In this document: positions 18,339 to 27,400 of the stretch, piece after piece | Numbering within the stretch: position 1 is the stretch's first letter | Layout of the letters: each line of letters opens with the position of its first letter | From: an uncultured Alistipes sp. | GTDB taxonomy: Bacteria > Bacteroidota > Bacteroidia > Bacteroidales > Rikenellaceae | Reading direction: 5' to 3' | NCBI GenBank assembly: GCA_900550375.1 | Contig: URRP01000006.1 | Coordinates: 1-64,000, forward strand | Length of the DNA: 64,000 nucleotides | Made by a program: the position numbers and the translations under genes | The notes under the pieces: model-generated | What the model was told of the DNA's origin: nothing | The model's database searches: none | What the model saw: the letters and a program-made list of their open reading frames with translations, nothing else

Positions 18339-19724
18339 ATGACACTCATCAAATCTATTTCGGGTATCCGCGGTACGATCGGGGGCTGCCCGGGCGACAA
18401 TCTGACTCCGCTCGACATTGTGAAATTCGCTACCGCTTACGCCCGTTTTCTAGGCGAACGAAAATCGGGCCGCCTGCGGATCGTCGTCGGCCGCGACGCC
18501 CGTCTTTCGGGCGAAATGGCGGGCGACCTGATCGAAGGCGCCCTGCTGGGATGCGGCGCCGACGTGGTCAACGTGGGGCTTTGCACGACACCCGGTGTGG
18601 AGTTGGCCGTCACCGCCCACAAGGCCGACGGCGGTATCATTATCACCGCCTCGCATAATCCGCGCCAATGGAATGCGCTCAAACTGCTCAATGCCGACGG
18701 TGAGTTCCTCTCCGACGTCGAGGGCAAGCGTGTGCTGACGCTGGCCGAGCAGAACGACTATGAGTTTCCCGAGGTCGACGCGCTGGGGCATGTGCTTTCA
18801 CGCGAGTCGTTCAACGACGAACATATCCGTCGCGTGCTCTCCCTGCCGCTGGTCGATGCTGAAGCCGTGCGGCGCAAACGCTTCAAGGTCGTGGTCGACG
18901 CCGTCAATTCGGTGGGCGGTATCGTGATCCCGAAGCTGCTGCGCGAACTGGGCTGCGAGGTCGTGGAGCTTAACTGCGAACCGACGGGCGAGTTCGCCCA
19001 CAACCCCGAACCGCTGCCGGAGAACCTGACGGAGATCGCCGCGGCGATCGTGCGCGAGAAGGCCGATCTGGGCGTGGTGGTCGATCCCGATGTCGATCGT
19101 CTGGCCTTCGTGAGCGAAGACGGCTCGATGTTTGTCGAGGAGTATACGCTGGTGGCCGTGGCCGATTACGTGCTTTCGCACAAGGCGGGCAATACGGTCT
19201 CGAATCTCAGCTCGTCGCGGGCGCTGCGCGACGTGACCGAGCGTCACGGCGGTCGTTACTACGCTTCGGCCGTAGGCGAGGTCAACGTCGTGGCGAAGAT
19301 GAAGGAGGTCGGCGCTGTCGTCGGCGGCGAGGGCAACGGCGGGGTGATCTATCCCGAGCTGCACTACGGGCGCGATGCGCTGGTGGGTGTGGCGTTGTTT
19401 TTGACCTATCTGGCGCAGACGGGGCTGACGATGACCGCGTTGCGTGCCACCTACCCCGCCTACTACGCTTCGAAGAACAAGATCGCCCTGACGCCGGCCA
19501 TCGACGTGGATAAAGTTCTGCGTGAGATAAAGACCCGTTATGCCGGTGAGCAGGTGAACGATATAGATGGTGTGAAGATCGATTTTTCGGAGAATTGGGT
19601 ACATCTGCGCAAGTCCAATACCGAGCCGATCATCCGCATCTATACCGAGGCGCGGTCGATGGCAGAGGCCGATGCGCTGGCGCAGCGGTTTATCGGCGAG
19701 CTGCGCGAAATTTGCAACCTGTAA
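18339..19724 (+). CDS. glmM: phosphohexomutase, probable phosphoglucosamine mutase
   Basis: 461 residues. The catalytic phosphoserine motif is TASHNPRQWNALKLL near residue 104, the metal site is VDPDVDRLAF near 246, the sugar loop is GEGNGGVIYPELHYGRDAL near 330, and the phosphate loop is RKSNTEPIIRIYTEA near 427. This alpha-D-phosphohexomutase form serves as GlmM in Bacteroidota, converting glucosamine-6-P to glucosamine-1-P for peptidoglycan and LPS precursors. A mannose or glucose specificity cannot be fully excluded. It is followed after 12 bases by the dipeptidase gene, so the two share an operon. Confidence 0.88.
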   Translation: MTLIKSISGIRGTIGGCPGDNLTPLDIVKFATAYARFLGERKSGRLRIVVGRDARLSGEMAGDLIEGALLGCGADVVNVGLCTTPGVELAVTAHKADGGIIITASHNPRQWNALKLLNADGEFLSDVEGKRVLTLAEQNDYEFPEVDALGHVLSRESFNDEHIRRVLSLPLVDAEAVRRKRFKVVVDAVNSVGGIVIPKLLRELGCEVVELNCEPTGEFAHNPEPLPENLTEIAAAIVREKADLGVVVDPDVDRLAFVSEDGSMFVEEYTLVAVADYVLSHKAGNTVSNLSSSRALRDVTERHGGRYYASAVGEVNVVAKMKEVGAVVGGEGNGGVIYPELHYGRDALVGVALFLTYLAQTGLTMTALRATYPAYYASKNKIALTPAIDVDKVLREIKTRYAGEQVNDIDGVKIDFSENWVHLRKSNTEPIIRIYTEARSMAEADALAQRFIGELREICNL

Positions 19725-19736
19725 AACGAATACGCT

Positions 19737-21101
19737 ATGAAAGAGGTTCTCAATTACATCCGCTCGCATCGTGACGACTTCGTCGAGGAGTTGTTCGGCG
19801 TGTTGCGCATCCCGTCGATCAGTGTGCAGGCGGAACACCGCGAGGATATGATACGCTGCGCCGAGCATCTGGCGGCGGCGCTCGTCAAGGCCGGTGCCGA
19901 TCATGCCGAAGTGATGCCCACCGAGGGCAATCCGGTGGTCTTCGCCGAGAAGATCGTCGATCCGAAAGCCAAGACGGTGCTGGTCTACGGCCACTATGAC
20001 GTGATGCCGGTCGACCCGCGCGAGGAGTGGACGACCGAACCGTTCGAACCCGTCGTGCGCGACGGTCGCATCTGGGGGCGCGGTGCCGACGACGACAAAG
20101 GACAGTCGTTCATGCATATCAAGGCTTTCGAGGCGATGTGCGCCACCGGGCAACTTCCCTGCAACGTGAAGTTCATGCTCGAAGGCGAGGAGGAGATCGG
20201 CTCGCAGAGCCTCTACAAATTCTGCCGCGAGCAGAAGAAACTGTTGAAATCGGATGTCATTTTGGTCTCCGATACCTCGATGATTTCGATGGATACGCCT
20301 TCGATTACCTGCGGATTGCGCGGGTTGACGTATATGCAGGTAGAGGTATCGGGACCCGATAAAGACCTGCATTCGGGATTGTTCGGCGGTGCGGTGGCCA
20401 ATCCGGCCAACGTGCTGGCTCGGCTGGTCGCTTCGCTTGTCGACGATGAGGGTCGTGTGACGATCCCCGGGTTCTACGACGACGTGCGCGAACTGTCGGC
20501 TGCCGAACGGCGTGCGCTCAACAAGGCGCCGTTCCGTTTGGTCGACTACAAGCGGTCGCTGCATATCGGCGACGTGGTGGGAGAAGCGGGTTATACGACC
20601 ATGGAGCGCACGGGGGTGCGTCCGTCGCTCGACGTGAACGGCATCTGGGGCGGTTATATCGAGGAGGGAACCAAGACGATCATTCCGGCGCGCGCTTCGG
20701 CCAAGATTTCGATGCGGCTGGTTCCGAATCAGGATTTTCGCAAGATCGCCAAGCTCTTCGAACGGCATTTCCGCGCCATTGCGCCCCGCAGCGTGAAGGT
20801 CGACGTGAAGTTTTTGCACGGCGGCGCGCCCTACGTTGCACCTACCGACCTGCCGGCCTACGAAGCTGCCGAAAAGGCTGTGGAGGCTACCTTCGGCAAG
20901 AAGCCGCTGCCCTTCTATTCGGGCGGTTCGATTCCGATCGTGAGTGCTTTCGAGGAGATTCTGGGCGTGAAGTCGATCCTGCTGGGCTTCGGGCTGTCGC
21001 AGGATGCGATCCATTCGCCCAACGAAAGTTTCGGGCTGGATCAGTTCCTGCGCGGCATCGAGACGATCCCCTATTTCTACCGTTATTTCGCCGAGATGTA
21101 G
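19737..21101 (+). CDS. M20 family metallo-dipeptidase
   Basis: 454 residues resembling the CNDP/carnosinase-like branch of M20 peptidases. Zinc ligands are seen in VYGHYDVMPVDP (His, near residue 84), GRGADDDKGQS (Asp, near 115), EGEEEIGSQS (catalytic Glu and ligand Glu, near 148), SDTSMIS (near 178) and the late SQDAIHSPNESF (His, near 425). A dimerisation lid domain lies between. There is no signal peptide, so it should trim dipeptides in the cytoplasm. It ends just before a strong terminator. Confidence 0.93.
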   Translation: MKEVLNYIRSHRDDFVEELFGVLRIPSISVQAEHREDMIRCAEHLAAALVKAGADHAEVMPTEGNPVVFAEKIVDPKAKTVLVYGHYDVMPVDPREEWTTEPFEPVVRDGRIWGRGADDDKGQSFMHIKAFEAMCATGQLPCNVKFMLEGEEEIGSQSLYKFCREQKKLLKSDVILVSDTSMISMDTPSITCGLRGLTYMQVEVSGPDKDLHSGLFGGAVANPANVLARLVASLVDDEGRVTIPGFYDDVRELSAAERRALNKAPFRLVDYKRSLHIGDVVGEAGYTTMERTGVRPSLDVNGIWGGYIEEGTKTIIPARASAKISMRLVPNQDFRKIAKLFERHFRAIAPRSVKVDVKFLHGGAPYVAPTDLPAYEAAEKAVEATFGKKPLPFYSGGSIPIVSAFEEILGVKSILLGFGLSQDAIHSPNESFGLDQFLRGIETIPYFYRYFAEM

Positions 21102-21117
21102 TTTCCGACCGGCCGAG

Positions 21118-21154
21118 AAAAAAAGCCGTCGCTCAACGAGTGACGGCTTTTTCT
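21118..21154. terminator. bidirectional terminator
   Basis: Arms 21120-21134 and 21138-21152 pair over 15 bases with one mismatch and a 3-base loop, with A and T runs at the ends. It lies between the convergent dipeptidase and esterase genes. Confidence 0.9.
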
Positions 21155-21171
21155 TCGTATGCTATTCCGCG

Positions 21172-22146
21172 TCAGTTGCCTGCAAAGTTGCTGTTTATGA
21201 AGTCGGCGACGGTGAAGACCTTGTTGACCGGCTTGGCGTAAGTGAAACGTTCTTCCGTGTCGATCATGGCGGGAAGCCGCTCGCCCACGAGTTGCGTGAG
21301 GAAGTAATCGATCGCGTCGCGGTAGTTGTTCATCGGCACGTTGGCGATCGCATGGTCGGCATTCTCCACCGAATAGAAATAATACGGCGATTTCATCTCG
21401 GCGAGCTGCGCGGCAATGTACTTCGATCCGAAGATGCCTGCGCCGCCCAGTCGCAGCCCCTCGTAGGGAACGTTGGAGTCGGCGTCGCCGTGGAAGAGCA
21501 TGATCGGGGCGGGCGCACTCTCCCAGCCCAGTTCGTCGCCCATGTTGACGATGGCTCCGGCGAAGGAGATCACACCGGCGTAGTTGAACGCCTGCGGCAG
21601 CTTGGCGGTCAGCGGGTTCTTGTTGGCGATGAGGTATTCGCCCTGCAAAACGGTGATCGCTCCGGCGCTCGATCCGCAGGCGACGATCCGCTCGGGATCG
21701 ATGCTCCACTCTTCGGCTTTGCCTGCAACGTAGCTCGTCGCGTCGTAGAGGTCTTCGACGGCCATCAGCACCGTCTGCGGCAGCAGCTGCGGAAAACTTT
21801 CGGGGGAGAGCTTGCCGGCGGCAAGCGGCTCCTTCAGTCCGAGACGGTAGTCGATCGAGACGACCGTATACCCGTTCTCGCGGGCCATGTACTCGAAGAA
21901 CGGACGGTATGATTCGGCATCGCGCGTACCATGGATGAAGGCTCCGCCGAAGACGAAGATCATACAAGGAGCCTGCTCCCCGACTTTTATCGCAGGGGCA
22001 TAGGTGTAGCGATCGAGCCGCAGCGAGTCGCCGTTTTTGACCGAGTAGACGAAGGTTTTGCATACGACCTCGGTGTCGGAGACGGTACGGCTGCATCCTG
22101 CCGGCAGAAAGCCGAGCATCAGCATCAGTAAAAGCATGTTTCGCAT
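21172..22146 (-). CDS. alpha/beta-hydrolase lipoprotein (carboxylesterase-like)
   Basis: 324 residues from the ATG at 22146; a GTG three codons earlier is also open. The N-terminus is a lipoprotein signal ending LPAGCSR. The oxyanion motif reads FGGAFIHGT where HGGGF is usual, the nucleophile elbow is GSSAGA near residue 157, the acid is in FHGDADSNVPYEG, and the His is in ENADHAIANVP. It likely hydrolyses acetyl or other esters in the envelope; substrate unknown. It is the last gene of the glyA operon, 20 bases after the DUF2461 gene. Confidence 0.87.
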   Translation of the reverse strand: MRNMLLLMLMLGFLPAGCSRTVSDTEVVCKTFVYSVKNGDSLRLDRYTYAPAIKVGEQAPCMIFVFGGAFIHGTRDAESYRPFFEYMARENGYTVVSIDYRLGLKEPLAAGKLSPESFPQLLPQTVLMAVEDLYDATSYVAGKAEEWSIDPERIVACGSSAGAITVLQGEYLIANKNPLTAKLPQAFNYAGVISFAGAIVNMGDELGWESAPAPIMLFHGDADSNVPYEGLRLGGAGIFGSKYIAAQLAEMKSPYYFYSVENADHAIANVPMNNYRDAIDYFLTQLVGERLPAMIDTEERFTYAKPVNKVFTVADFINSNFAGN

Positions 22147-22166
22147 AGTTTGCACGTATTTGTAGA

Positions 22167-22850
22167 TTACATCATCTCTTCGTAGGCGTACTGCACGGCG
22201 CGGTTGAGCTGCTGCACGAAGGGCGCAGTCTTGCGGAACTCCGAGAGCGTGCGTCCCAACAGGTCGTCGCCCGCAAGGAAATCGTCGCCAAAGGAGCGGC
22301 AGAGGGCCACCTCCTTGAGCCGCAGCAGTTCGTCGTAAGGCGTACCGGCCGGAAATCCCGCAGGCAGGCGTCTGAGTTTCTGCGACTCGTCGAGCGCGAA
22401 CCCCTTGGCGCGCCGGATGTTCTCAACAAATTTCGGGCCATTGTCCACGATCTCCTCGCGCACGCTGCGGAGTACGACGGGATGCGGCATGTGAAGTCCT
22501 GCGAAGAGCATGTGGCCGCCGATCGGCCCCTCTTCGGGGTCGCCTTCGAGATGAAAATAGTAGCCCGCATATCCCGCTTTCTTGCCGTGCGGCGCGATGA
22601 AGATGCCCTGCCATGTCTTGTAGGGCGATTTATCGGTGCTGAAACGCACGTCGCGATAGATGCGGTAAGTACACTCCTTTACGGTCAGCCCCTTAACGGC
22701 GGGATCGAACGAGGCGATTCCCTCGATCAATCCGCCGGCAAAGTTCTGGATGCGCTCCTGCAGCTGCAACCACTCGGTGCGGTGCGCCTCGAACCACGTG
22801 CGTTCGTTGTGGGCGTGCAGCTGTCGCAGGAATTCGACGACCGCTTTCAT
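22167..22850 (-). CDS. DUF2461 domain protein
   Basis: 227 residues. The family signature runs through the whole protein: LHAHNERTWFEAHRTEWLQL at the start, then RFSTDKSPYKTWQGIFI, GYYFHLEGDPEEGPIGGHM and the C-terminal KEVALCRSFGDDFLAG. DUF2461 proteins (TIGR02453) are common in Bacteroidota and have no established function. The ATG lies 1 base after the glyA stop, so the two are probably translationally coupled. Confidence 0.93.
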   Translation of the reverse strand: MKAVVEFLRQLHAHNERTWFEAHRTEWLQLQERIQNFAGGLIEGIASFDPAVKGLTVKECTYRIYRDVRFSTDKSPYKTWQGIFIAPHGKKAGYAGYYFHLEGDPEEGPIGGHMLFAGLHMPHPVVLRSVREEIVDNGPKFVENIRRAKGFALDESQKLRRLPAGFPAGTPYDELLRLKEVALCRSFGDDFLAGDDLLGRTLSEFRKTAPFVQQLNRAVQYAYEEMM

Positions 22851-22851
22851 T

Positions 22852-24132
22852 CTACCAAGCGAAAAGCGGATATTGCGACATCAGCGCGTTGACCTCTTTG
22901 CGGACGGCGGCGATATTGGCCTCGTTCTCGGGATCGTGCAGCACGCGGTCGATCAACTCGACGATCGTCTCCATCTTGTCCTCTTTCAGTCCGCGCGTGG
23001 TGATCGCCGGCGTGCCGAAACGCAGGCCCGACGTCTGGAACGGCGAGCGGCTGTCGAACGGCACCATGTTTTTGTTGGTGGTGATGTCGGCTGCAACGAG
23101 GCATTTCTCGGCCAGCTTGCCCGTCAGCTCGGGGAATTTGGTGCGCAGGTCGACGAGCATCAGGTGGTTGTCCGTACCGCCCGAGACGATTTTGTAGCCG
23201 CGTTTGACGAAGGCTTCGGCCATGGCCTTGGCATTCTTCTGCACCTGCGCCTGATACTCCTTGTAGCTGGGTTCGAGCGCCTCGCCGAAGGCAACGGCCT
23301 TGGCGGCGATCACGTGTTCGAGCGGTCCTCCCTGAATCCCGGGGAAAACGGCCGAATTGAGCAGCTGCGACATCTTCTTGACGACGCCTTTGGGCGTGGT
23401 GTAGCCCCACGGATTGTCGAAATCCTTGCCCATGAGTATGATGCCGCCGCGCGGGCCGCGCAGCGTCTTGTGGGTCGTCGAGGTGACGATATGGGCATAT
23501 TTCACGGGATTGTCCAGCAGTCCGGCGGCGATCAGTCCTGCCGTGTGAGCCATGTCGACCATGAGCAGCGCGCCCACCTTGTCGGCGATCTCGCGCATCC
23601 GCTTGTAGTCCCATTCGCGCGAATAGGCCGATGCGCCGCCGATGATGAGCTTCGGCTTGTGTTCCAATGCTTTGCGCTCCATATCCTCGTAGTCGATCGT
23701 GCCGGTCTGCTCGTTGAGCAGGTAGCCTACGGCATTGAAATACATTCCCGACATATTGACCGCCGAACCGTGCGAAAGATGACCGCCGTGCGCGAGGTCG
23801 AGTCCCATGAAGGTGTCGCCCGGCTTGAGCACTGCAAAGAAAACAGCCATATTGGCCTGCGCGCCCGAGTGGGGCTGCACGTTGGCGTATTCGGCGCCGT
23901 AGAGGCGGCAGACGCGCTCGATGGCCAGCGTCTCGACCTGATCGACGACTTCACAGCCGCCGTAGTAGCGGGCGCCGGGATAGCCTTCTGCATATTTGTT
24001 GGTCAGCACCGAACCCATCGCTTCCATTACTTGGTCGCTGACATAGTTTTCCGAGGCGATCAACTCGATGCCCTCCGTCTGGCGCTTGTGCTCGGCGCCG
24101 ATCAAATCGAAAATCTGAGAATCTCTTTTCAT
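22852..24132 (-). CDS. glyA: serine hydroxymethyltransferase
   Basis: 426 residues. The PLP lysine is in [13 protein letters not shown] near residue 230. The serine/THF signatures [19 protein letters not shown] (residues 22-40) and [15 protein letters not shown] are present. The enzyme interconverts serine and glycine and supplies 5,10-methylene-THF for one-carbon metabolism. It is first in an operon with the DUF2461 and esterase genes. Its promoter box at 24223-24230 gives a leader of about 87 bases, in which I see no riboswitch. Confidence 0.98.
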   Translation of the reverse strand: MKRDSQIFDLIGAEHKRQTEGIELIASENYVSDQVMEAMGSVLTNKYAEGYPGARYYGGCEVVDQVETLAIERVCRLYGAEYANVQPHSGAQANMAVFFAVLKPGDTFMGLDLAHGGHLSHGSAVNMSGMYFNAVGYLLNEQTGTIDYEDMERKALEHKPKLIIGGASAYSREWDYKRMREIADKVGALLMVDMAHTAGLIAAGLLDNPVKYAHIVTSTTHKTLRGPRGGIILMGKDFDNPWGYTTPKGVVKKMSQLLNSAVFPGIQGGPLEHVIAAKAVAFGEALEPSYKEYQAQVQKNAKAMAEAFVKRGYKIVSGGTDNHLMLVDLRTKFPELTGKLAEKCLVAADITTNKNMVPFDSRSPFQTSGLRFGTPAITTRGLKEDKMETIVELIDRVLHDPENEANIAAVRKEVNALMSQYPLFAW

Positions 24133-24222
24133 AATATGTATTAAGCGTGATTAATCCTTCGATGGCCGTGGACAAGGTGCGAACTTGCGGTACAGCGCCT
24201 CTGCCTGTCGGTTTATCCTTGG

Positions 24223-24230
24223 CAAAGATA
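24223..24230 (-). promoter_or_regulatory. -7 box of the glyA promoter
   Basis: Perfect TATCTTTG on the minus strand. The -33 box is weak. It lies only 20 bases from the opposing fabG -7 box, so the two promoters overlap. Confidence 0.6.
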
Positions 24231-24250
24231 TACAATCCGAATTATTTTAC

Positions 24251-24258
24251 TACCTTTG
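24251..24258 (+). promoter_or_regulatory. -7 box of the fabG promoter
   Basis: Perfect TACCTTTG; no good -33 box at 19-21 bases. The leader to the ATG at 24306 is about 44 bases. Confidence 0.6.
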
Positions 24259-24305
24259 TCAACGGAATTTTATCAACAACTCTATAACAATTACTGAAAA
24301 GAGAC

Positions 24306-25052
24306 ATGAAATTACTGGAAGGAAAAGTCGCAGTCGTGACAGGTGCCGCCCGCGGCATCGGAAAGGCAATTGCATTGCAGTTCGCCAAGGAGGGCGCGAA
24401 TGTTGCATTCACCGATCTGGTGATCGACGAGAACGGAAAAGCCACCGAGGCGGAGATCACCGCACTGGGTGTGAAATGCAAGGGCTACGCCTCGAATGCC
24501 GCCGATTTCGAACAGACGCACGAAGTCGTGCAGCAGATCGTCGCCGATTTCGGCCGGATCGATATTCTGGTGAACAATGCCGGCATTACCAAGGACGGCC
24601 TGATGATGCGCATGAGCGAGGCGCAGTGGGATGCCGTGCTGACGGTCAACCTGAAGTCGGCGTTCAACTTCATCCACGCCGTGACGCCGATCATGGCCCG
24701 TCAGAAGTCGGGTTCGATCATCAACATGTCGTCGGTGGTGGGCGTGAGCGGCAATGCCGGTCAGTGCAATTACTCGGCGTCGAAAGCCGGTATGATCGGT
24801 CTGGCCAAGTCGATCGCCAAGGAGATGGGGCCCCGCGGCATCCGCGCCAACTGCATTGCCCCGGGTTTCATCATCACCGACATGACCGACAAGCTGCCCG
24901 ACGAAGTCAAGGAGGGCTGGTACAAGCAGATTCCGCTGCGGCGCGGCGGTACGCCTGAGGATGTAGCCAAAGTGGCCCTGTTCCTTGCATCGGACCTGTC
25001 GTCGTATGTCAGCGGTCAGGTTATCCACTGCTGCGGCGCGATGAACTGCTAA
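24306..25052 (+). CDS. fabG: 3-oxoacyl-[ACP] reductase
   Basis: 248 residues of the short-chain dehydrogenase family. The NADPH loop is TGAARGIGKAIA (residues 11-22), NNAGITKDGLMMRMSE near 90 is the FabG-type segment, and the catalytic Ser-Tyr-Lys lies in MSSVVG and YSASKAGMIG near 140-160. The C-terminus ends in GQVIHCCGAMNC, close to the usual GQ..HVdGGM. It reduces beta-ketoacyl-ACP in fatty acid elongation. It stands alone with its own promoter box and terminator. Confidence 0.95.
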   Translation: MKLLEGKVAVVTGAARGIGKAIALQFAKEGANVAFTDLVIDENGKATEAEITALGVKCKGYASNAADFEQTHEVVQQIVADFGRIDILVNNAGITKDGLMMRMSEAQWDAVLTVNLKSAFNFIHAVTPIMARQKSGSIINMSSVVGVSGNAGQCNYSASKAGMIGLAKSIAKEMGPRGIRANCIAPGFIITDMTDKLPDEVKEGWYKQIPLRRGGTPEDVAKVALFLASDLSSYVSGQVIHCCGAMNC

Positions 25053-25075
25053 TTTTAGCACCGAATCACGATACG

Positions 25076-25120
25076 AACGAGGTGGAGGGCCGCACGGTCT
25101 TTCACCTCGTTTGCTTTTAA
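25076..25120 (+). terminator. terminator of fabG
   Basis: Nine-base arms at 25076-25084 and 25103-25111, with a further inner stem, followed by TTTGCTTTT. The barrel gene begins only 20 bases after the stem, so some read-through is possible. Confidence 0.75.
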
Positions 25121-25130
25121 CGAACAGGAT

Positions 25131-26012
25131 ATGAAACGATTGATTCTTTTGGCCGCGACGCTCATCGGCGGCATTGTTCCCGCAGCGGCGCAGTCCTACG
25201 GGATCGCCAATCCCGATGCTCGGATACTGGGCATGGGCGGCATCGAGACGGTGACTTCGGCCGATGCGTACAGCATCTTCAACAATCCTTCGGCGGCTCT
25301 CTTCGATCGGCGGAAAGCGCAGGTGGCGACCTCGTTTTTTACCCTTTCGGACAAGACGACCTACTCTGCTGCCGGTTACTATAAGTTCAATACGCAGCAT
25401 GTGCTCGCCGGAGGCTGGAGGACGTTCGGTTTCAGCGACCGCATGAAGGACAAGTCGGTGTCGCTGGCATACGCCTATCGGCTGAACGGTACTGTGGCGT
25501 TGGGTCTTACGGCGGATTACGCCCGTTTCGTGCGGGAGCGGATCGGCAATGCGCTTTCGGCCGGCATCACGGCGCAGGCGGTCGTACCTTTCGACAAAGG
25601 AGACGATTATTCCACCCTGCGGCTGGGTGCCAAACTGACGGGTATCGGCGGATTCATGGACGGTCCAGCGGAGATGAAACTGCCGGTCGCCTTCACTGCG
25701 GGCGCTGCCTACGACTGGTTCCTGAGCGACGTTCATGCACTGACCTTTGCCGGCGAATGCCGGTACACGTTCTCTCCGGCCGCGGCGCGAGGCGTGGAGG
25801 GCGGTCTCGGCGTGGAGTACAATCTGATGCAGCTGCTCCAGTTCCGCATGGGGTATCACGGCGGGGAGTCGCGGTTGTTCTATCCCGATTACTTTTCGCT
25901 GGGCATCGGCGTGCGTTTCATGCACCTTTGCTTCGATGCGGGCTACACCGTAGCCAAAAAGGCTTCGCCCATGCACAACGCCTATTCGCTTACGGTCGGT
26001 CTGGATTTTTAA
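25131..26012 (+). CDS. PorV/PorQ-family outer membrane protein
   Basis: 293 residues. A signal peptide ends at IVPAAAQ (about residue 21). The mature N-terminus has RILGMGGIETVTSADAYS followed by NNPSAALF, the conserved opening of PorV/PorQ/FadL-like barrels, then alternating amphipathic strands to a terminal Phe (YSLTVGLDF). Family members include type IX secretion accessory proteins, but no other T9SS gene is in this window, so only the barrel fold is supported. The last 23 bases overlap the convergent phosphatase gene. Confidence 0.85.
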   Translation: MKRLILLAATLIGGIVPAAAQSYGIANPDARILGMGGIETVTSADAYSIFNNPSAALFDRRKAQVATSFFTLSDKTTYSAAGYYKFNTQHVLAGGWRTFGFSDRMKDKSVSLAYAYRLNGTVALGLTADYARFVRERIGNALSAGITAQAVVPFDKGDDYSTLRLGAKLTGIGGFMDGPAEMKLPVAFTAGAAYDWFLSDVHALTFAGECRYTFSPAAARGVEGGLGVEYNLMQLLQFRMGYHGGESRLFYPDYFSLGIGVRFMHLCFDAGYTVAKKASPMHNAYSLTVGLDF

Positions 26013-26475
26013 GCTCTTCGAGCAGCCCCTCGCAGGCATCTTCGAGCAGGTCGAGCACCAACTCGAATCCCTCGTGCCCTTCGTAGTAGGGATCCGGTAC
26101 ATGATCCCACTGCGGAGTGCGGCGGCAGAACTCCGTCATGCGGTAGATTTTGCCGGCGAGTTCGCGCGACGGTGCGAGCCGGTGAGCTGTTTCGTAGTTG
26201 TTGTCGTCCATGACGACGATCCGGTCGAACTGTTCGAAGTCGGCTTCGCGCAGCGGACGGGCACGATGCGTAAGGTCGTATCCGCGCCGTGCGGCAGCGC
26301 GGCGCATACGGGAGTCGGGCAGATCGCCGGCATGTCCCGAATAGGTGCCGGCCGAATCGACTTCGATGCGGTCGCTCAGGGAGCTGCGGCTGACCAGCGT
26401 ACGGAAAATTTCTTCGGCAGCCGGAGAGCGGCAGATGTTGCCGAGGCAGACAAAAAGGATTTTGGTTTTCATCAT
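25990..26475 (-). CDS. low-molecular-weight protein-tyrosine phosphatase
   Basis: 161 residues from the ATG at 26475 (the next codon is also ATG). The P-loop CLGNICRSPAAEEIF at about residues 9-23 carries the catalytic CX5RS, and the general acid is in HVPDPYYEG near 120. The enzyme removes phosphate from tyrosine or arginine residues. The start is fixed by the P-loop, yet the -7 promoter box ends 4 bases before the ATG, so the mRNA should be leaderless. The 3' end overlaps the barrel gene. Confidence 0.93.
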   Translation of the reverse strand: MMKTKILFVCLGNICRSPAAEEIFRTLVSRSSLSDRIEVDSAGTYSGHAGDLPDSRMRRAAARRGYDLTHRARPLREADFEQFDRIVVMDDNNYETAHRLAPSRELAGKIYRMTEFCRRTPQWDHVPDPYYEGHEGFELVLDLLEDACEGLLEELKNPDRP

Positions 26476-26478
26476 CTG

Positions 26479-26510
26479 CAAAGATAGCGCAAGCCGAGGG
26501 CAGAACCAAA
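26479..26510 (-). promoter_or_regulatory. promoter of the LMW-PTP gene
   Basis: TTTG (26507-26510), a 20-base spacer and TATCTTTG (26479-26486) on the minus strand. The ATG at 26475 is where transcription should begin. Confidence 0.8.
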
Positions 26511-26593
26511 TTTATTGGGGATTTGCCGAGGCGCCGCCTATCTACGCGGGGCTTGTCCCCGCAAAGTCGCGCAAGGTGAGGGCAGAACCAAAT
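26487..26593. repeat. 25-base direct repeat around the LMW-PTP promoter
   Basis: Copies at 26487-26511 and 26569-26593 differ at two positions and share GAGGGCAGAACCAAAT. The first holds the -33 box and spacer of the promoter. The second is followed on the minus strand by GACTTTG, a decayed -7 box. Between them is a GCGGGG/CCCCGC hairpin (26546-26562). Confidence 0.75.
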
Positions 26594-26604
26594 ATCAATT
26601 GTCA

Positions 26605-26655
26605 TACTGAGCGAGCCGGATGGCGAGCGTGAGCATCGGCCGAGAAAAACCGACA
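26605..26655 (+). repeat. diverged copy of a dispersed palindromic repeat
   Basis: GAGCGAGCCGGATG followed by CATCGGCCGAGAAAAACCG resembles the repeats at 36544 and 52386. The rest of the gene-free stretch 26656-26823 shows nothing I can name. Confidence 0.4.
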
Positions 26656-26823
26656 GAAGACGGGCGGTTGTTCGGCAGTTGCATCCGATCGGTCTGAATA
26701 GGTTGTGAATCGTTTTACCGGTTCTGCGCGGCGCAGTCTTTGCATTAGGAATAAGAATAGAGAATAGTGGTCTTTTTGAACATTATTCGGACTTTGATAG
26801 GGGCCGATCTGTCGAAAAATTCG

Positions 26824-26831
26824 TATCTTTG
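26824..26831 (+). promoter_or_regulatory. -7 box of the redoxin operon
   Basis: Perfect TATCTTTG; the -33 region is not clear at the usual distance. The leader is about 32 bases. Confidence 0.6.
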
Positions 26832-26866
26832 CCCGAAAATAAGGTGTATAATTAATTCACCGAATT

Positions 26867-27400
26867 ATGATGAAACTGAAAAATTATCTGGCGCTGGCAG
26901 CTTTTACGCTGACATTCGGCACCGTGTCGGCGCAAACCGAAGAGATGACGCTGCCGCGAACAGTCTCGAACGTCGAAGTGCTTGATCTGGAGGGGAAACC
27001 CGCGACGCTTCCGTATTGGGGGGAAAAGAACCTGATGATCTTCTATGTCGATCCCGACCATCATAAGCAGAATGAAGATTTTACCATCGAACTGGAACAG
27101 AATCACCGTGCCGAGAGCGATAAGATTTACGGTTTCGGCGTGATGAATCTCAAGGACGCGCCGATGGTGCCCAACGGCATGGCCCGTTCGATGGCTCGCA
27201 AACGTACGGAGACGAACGGTGCGACGGTGCTTGCCGACCAGACGCGTGCGTTGAGTACGGCGTGGAATCTGGGTGACTGCAACAACAAATTCGTGCTGAT
27301 GTTCGTCACCAAAGAGGGCGAGTTGGTTTTCCTGCGCAAGGGGATTCTCTCGGATGCCGACAAGGAGGCCTTTTACGAGGTGTTAGATAGCTATAAATAA
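26867..27400 (+). CDS. exported thioredoxin-fold protein (YtfJ-like)
   Basis: 177 residues. A signal peptide ends at GTVSAQ (about residue 23). The mature part (SNVEVLDLEGKPATLPYWGE, NLMIFYVDPDHHKQNEDF) has the redoxin beginning and YtfJ-like layout. The usual CxxC pair is missing: the one cysteine is in LGDCNNKFVLMF near residue 140. It may be a periplasmic redox or binding protein without classical oxidoreductase activity. Its stop overlaps the ATG of the Omp85-like gene by one base. Confidence 0.75.
   Translation: MMKLKNYLALAAFTLTFGTVSAQTEEMTLPRTVSNVEVLDLEGKPATLPYWGEKNLMIFYVDPDHHKQNEDFTIELEQNHRAESDKIYGFGVMNLKDAPMVPNGMARSMARKRTETNGATVLADQTRALSTAWNLGDCNNKFVLMFVTKEGELVFLRKGILSDADKEAFYEVLDSYK

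Noticed and set aside
18798..21014. 738-codon open frame on the minus strand across the phosphohexomutase and dipeptidase genes
   Set aside because: It lies antisense to two certain enzymes and has Arg/His-rich, low-complexity composition, as expected from high third-position GC.
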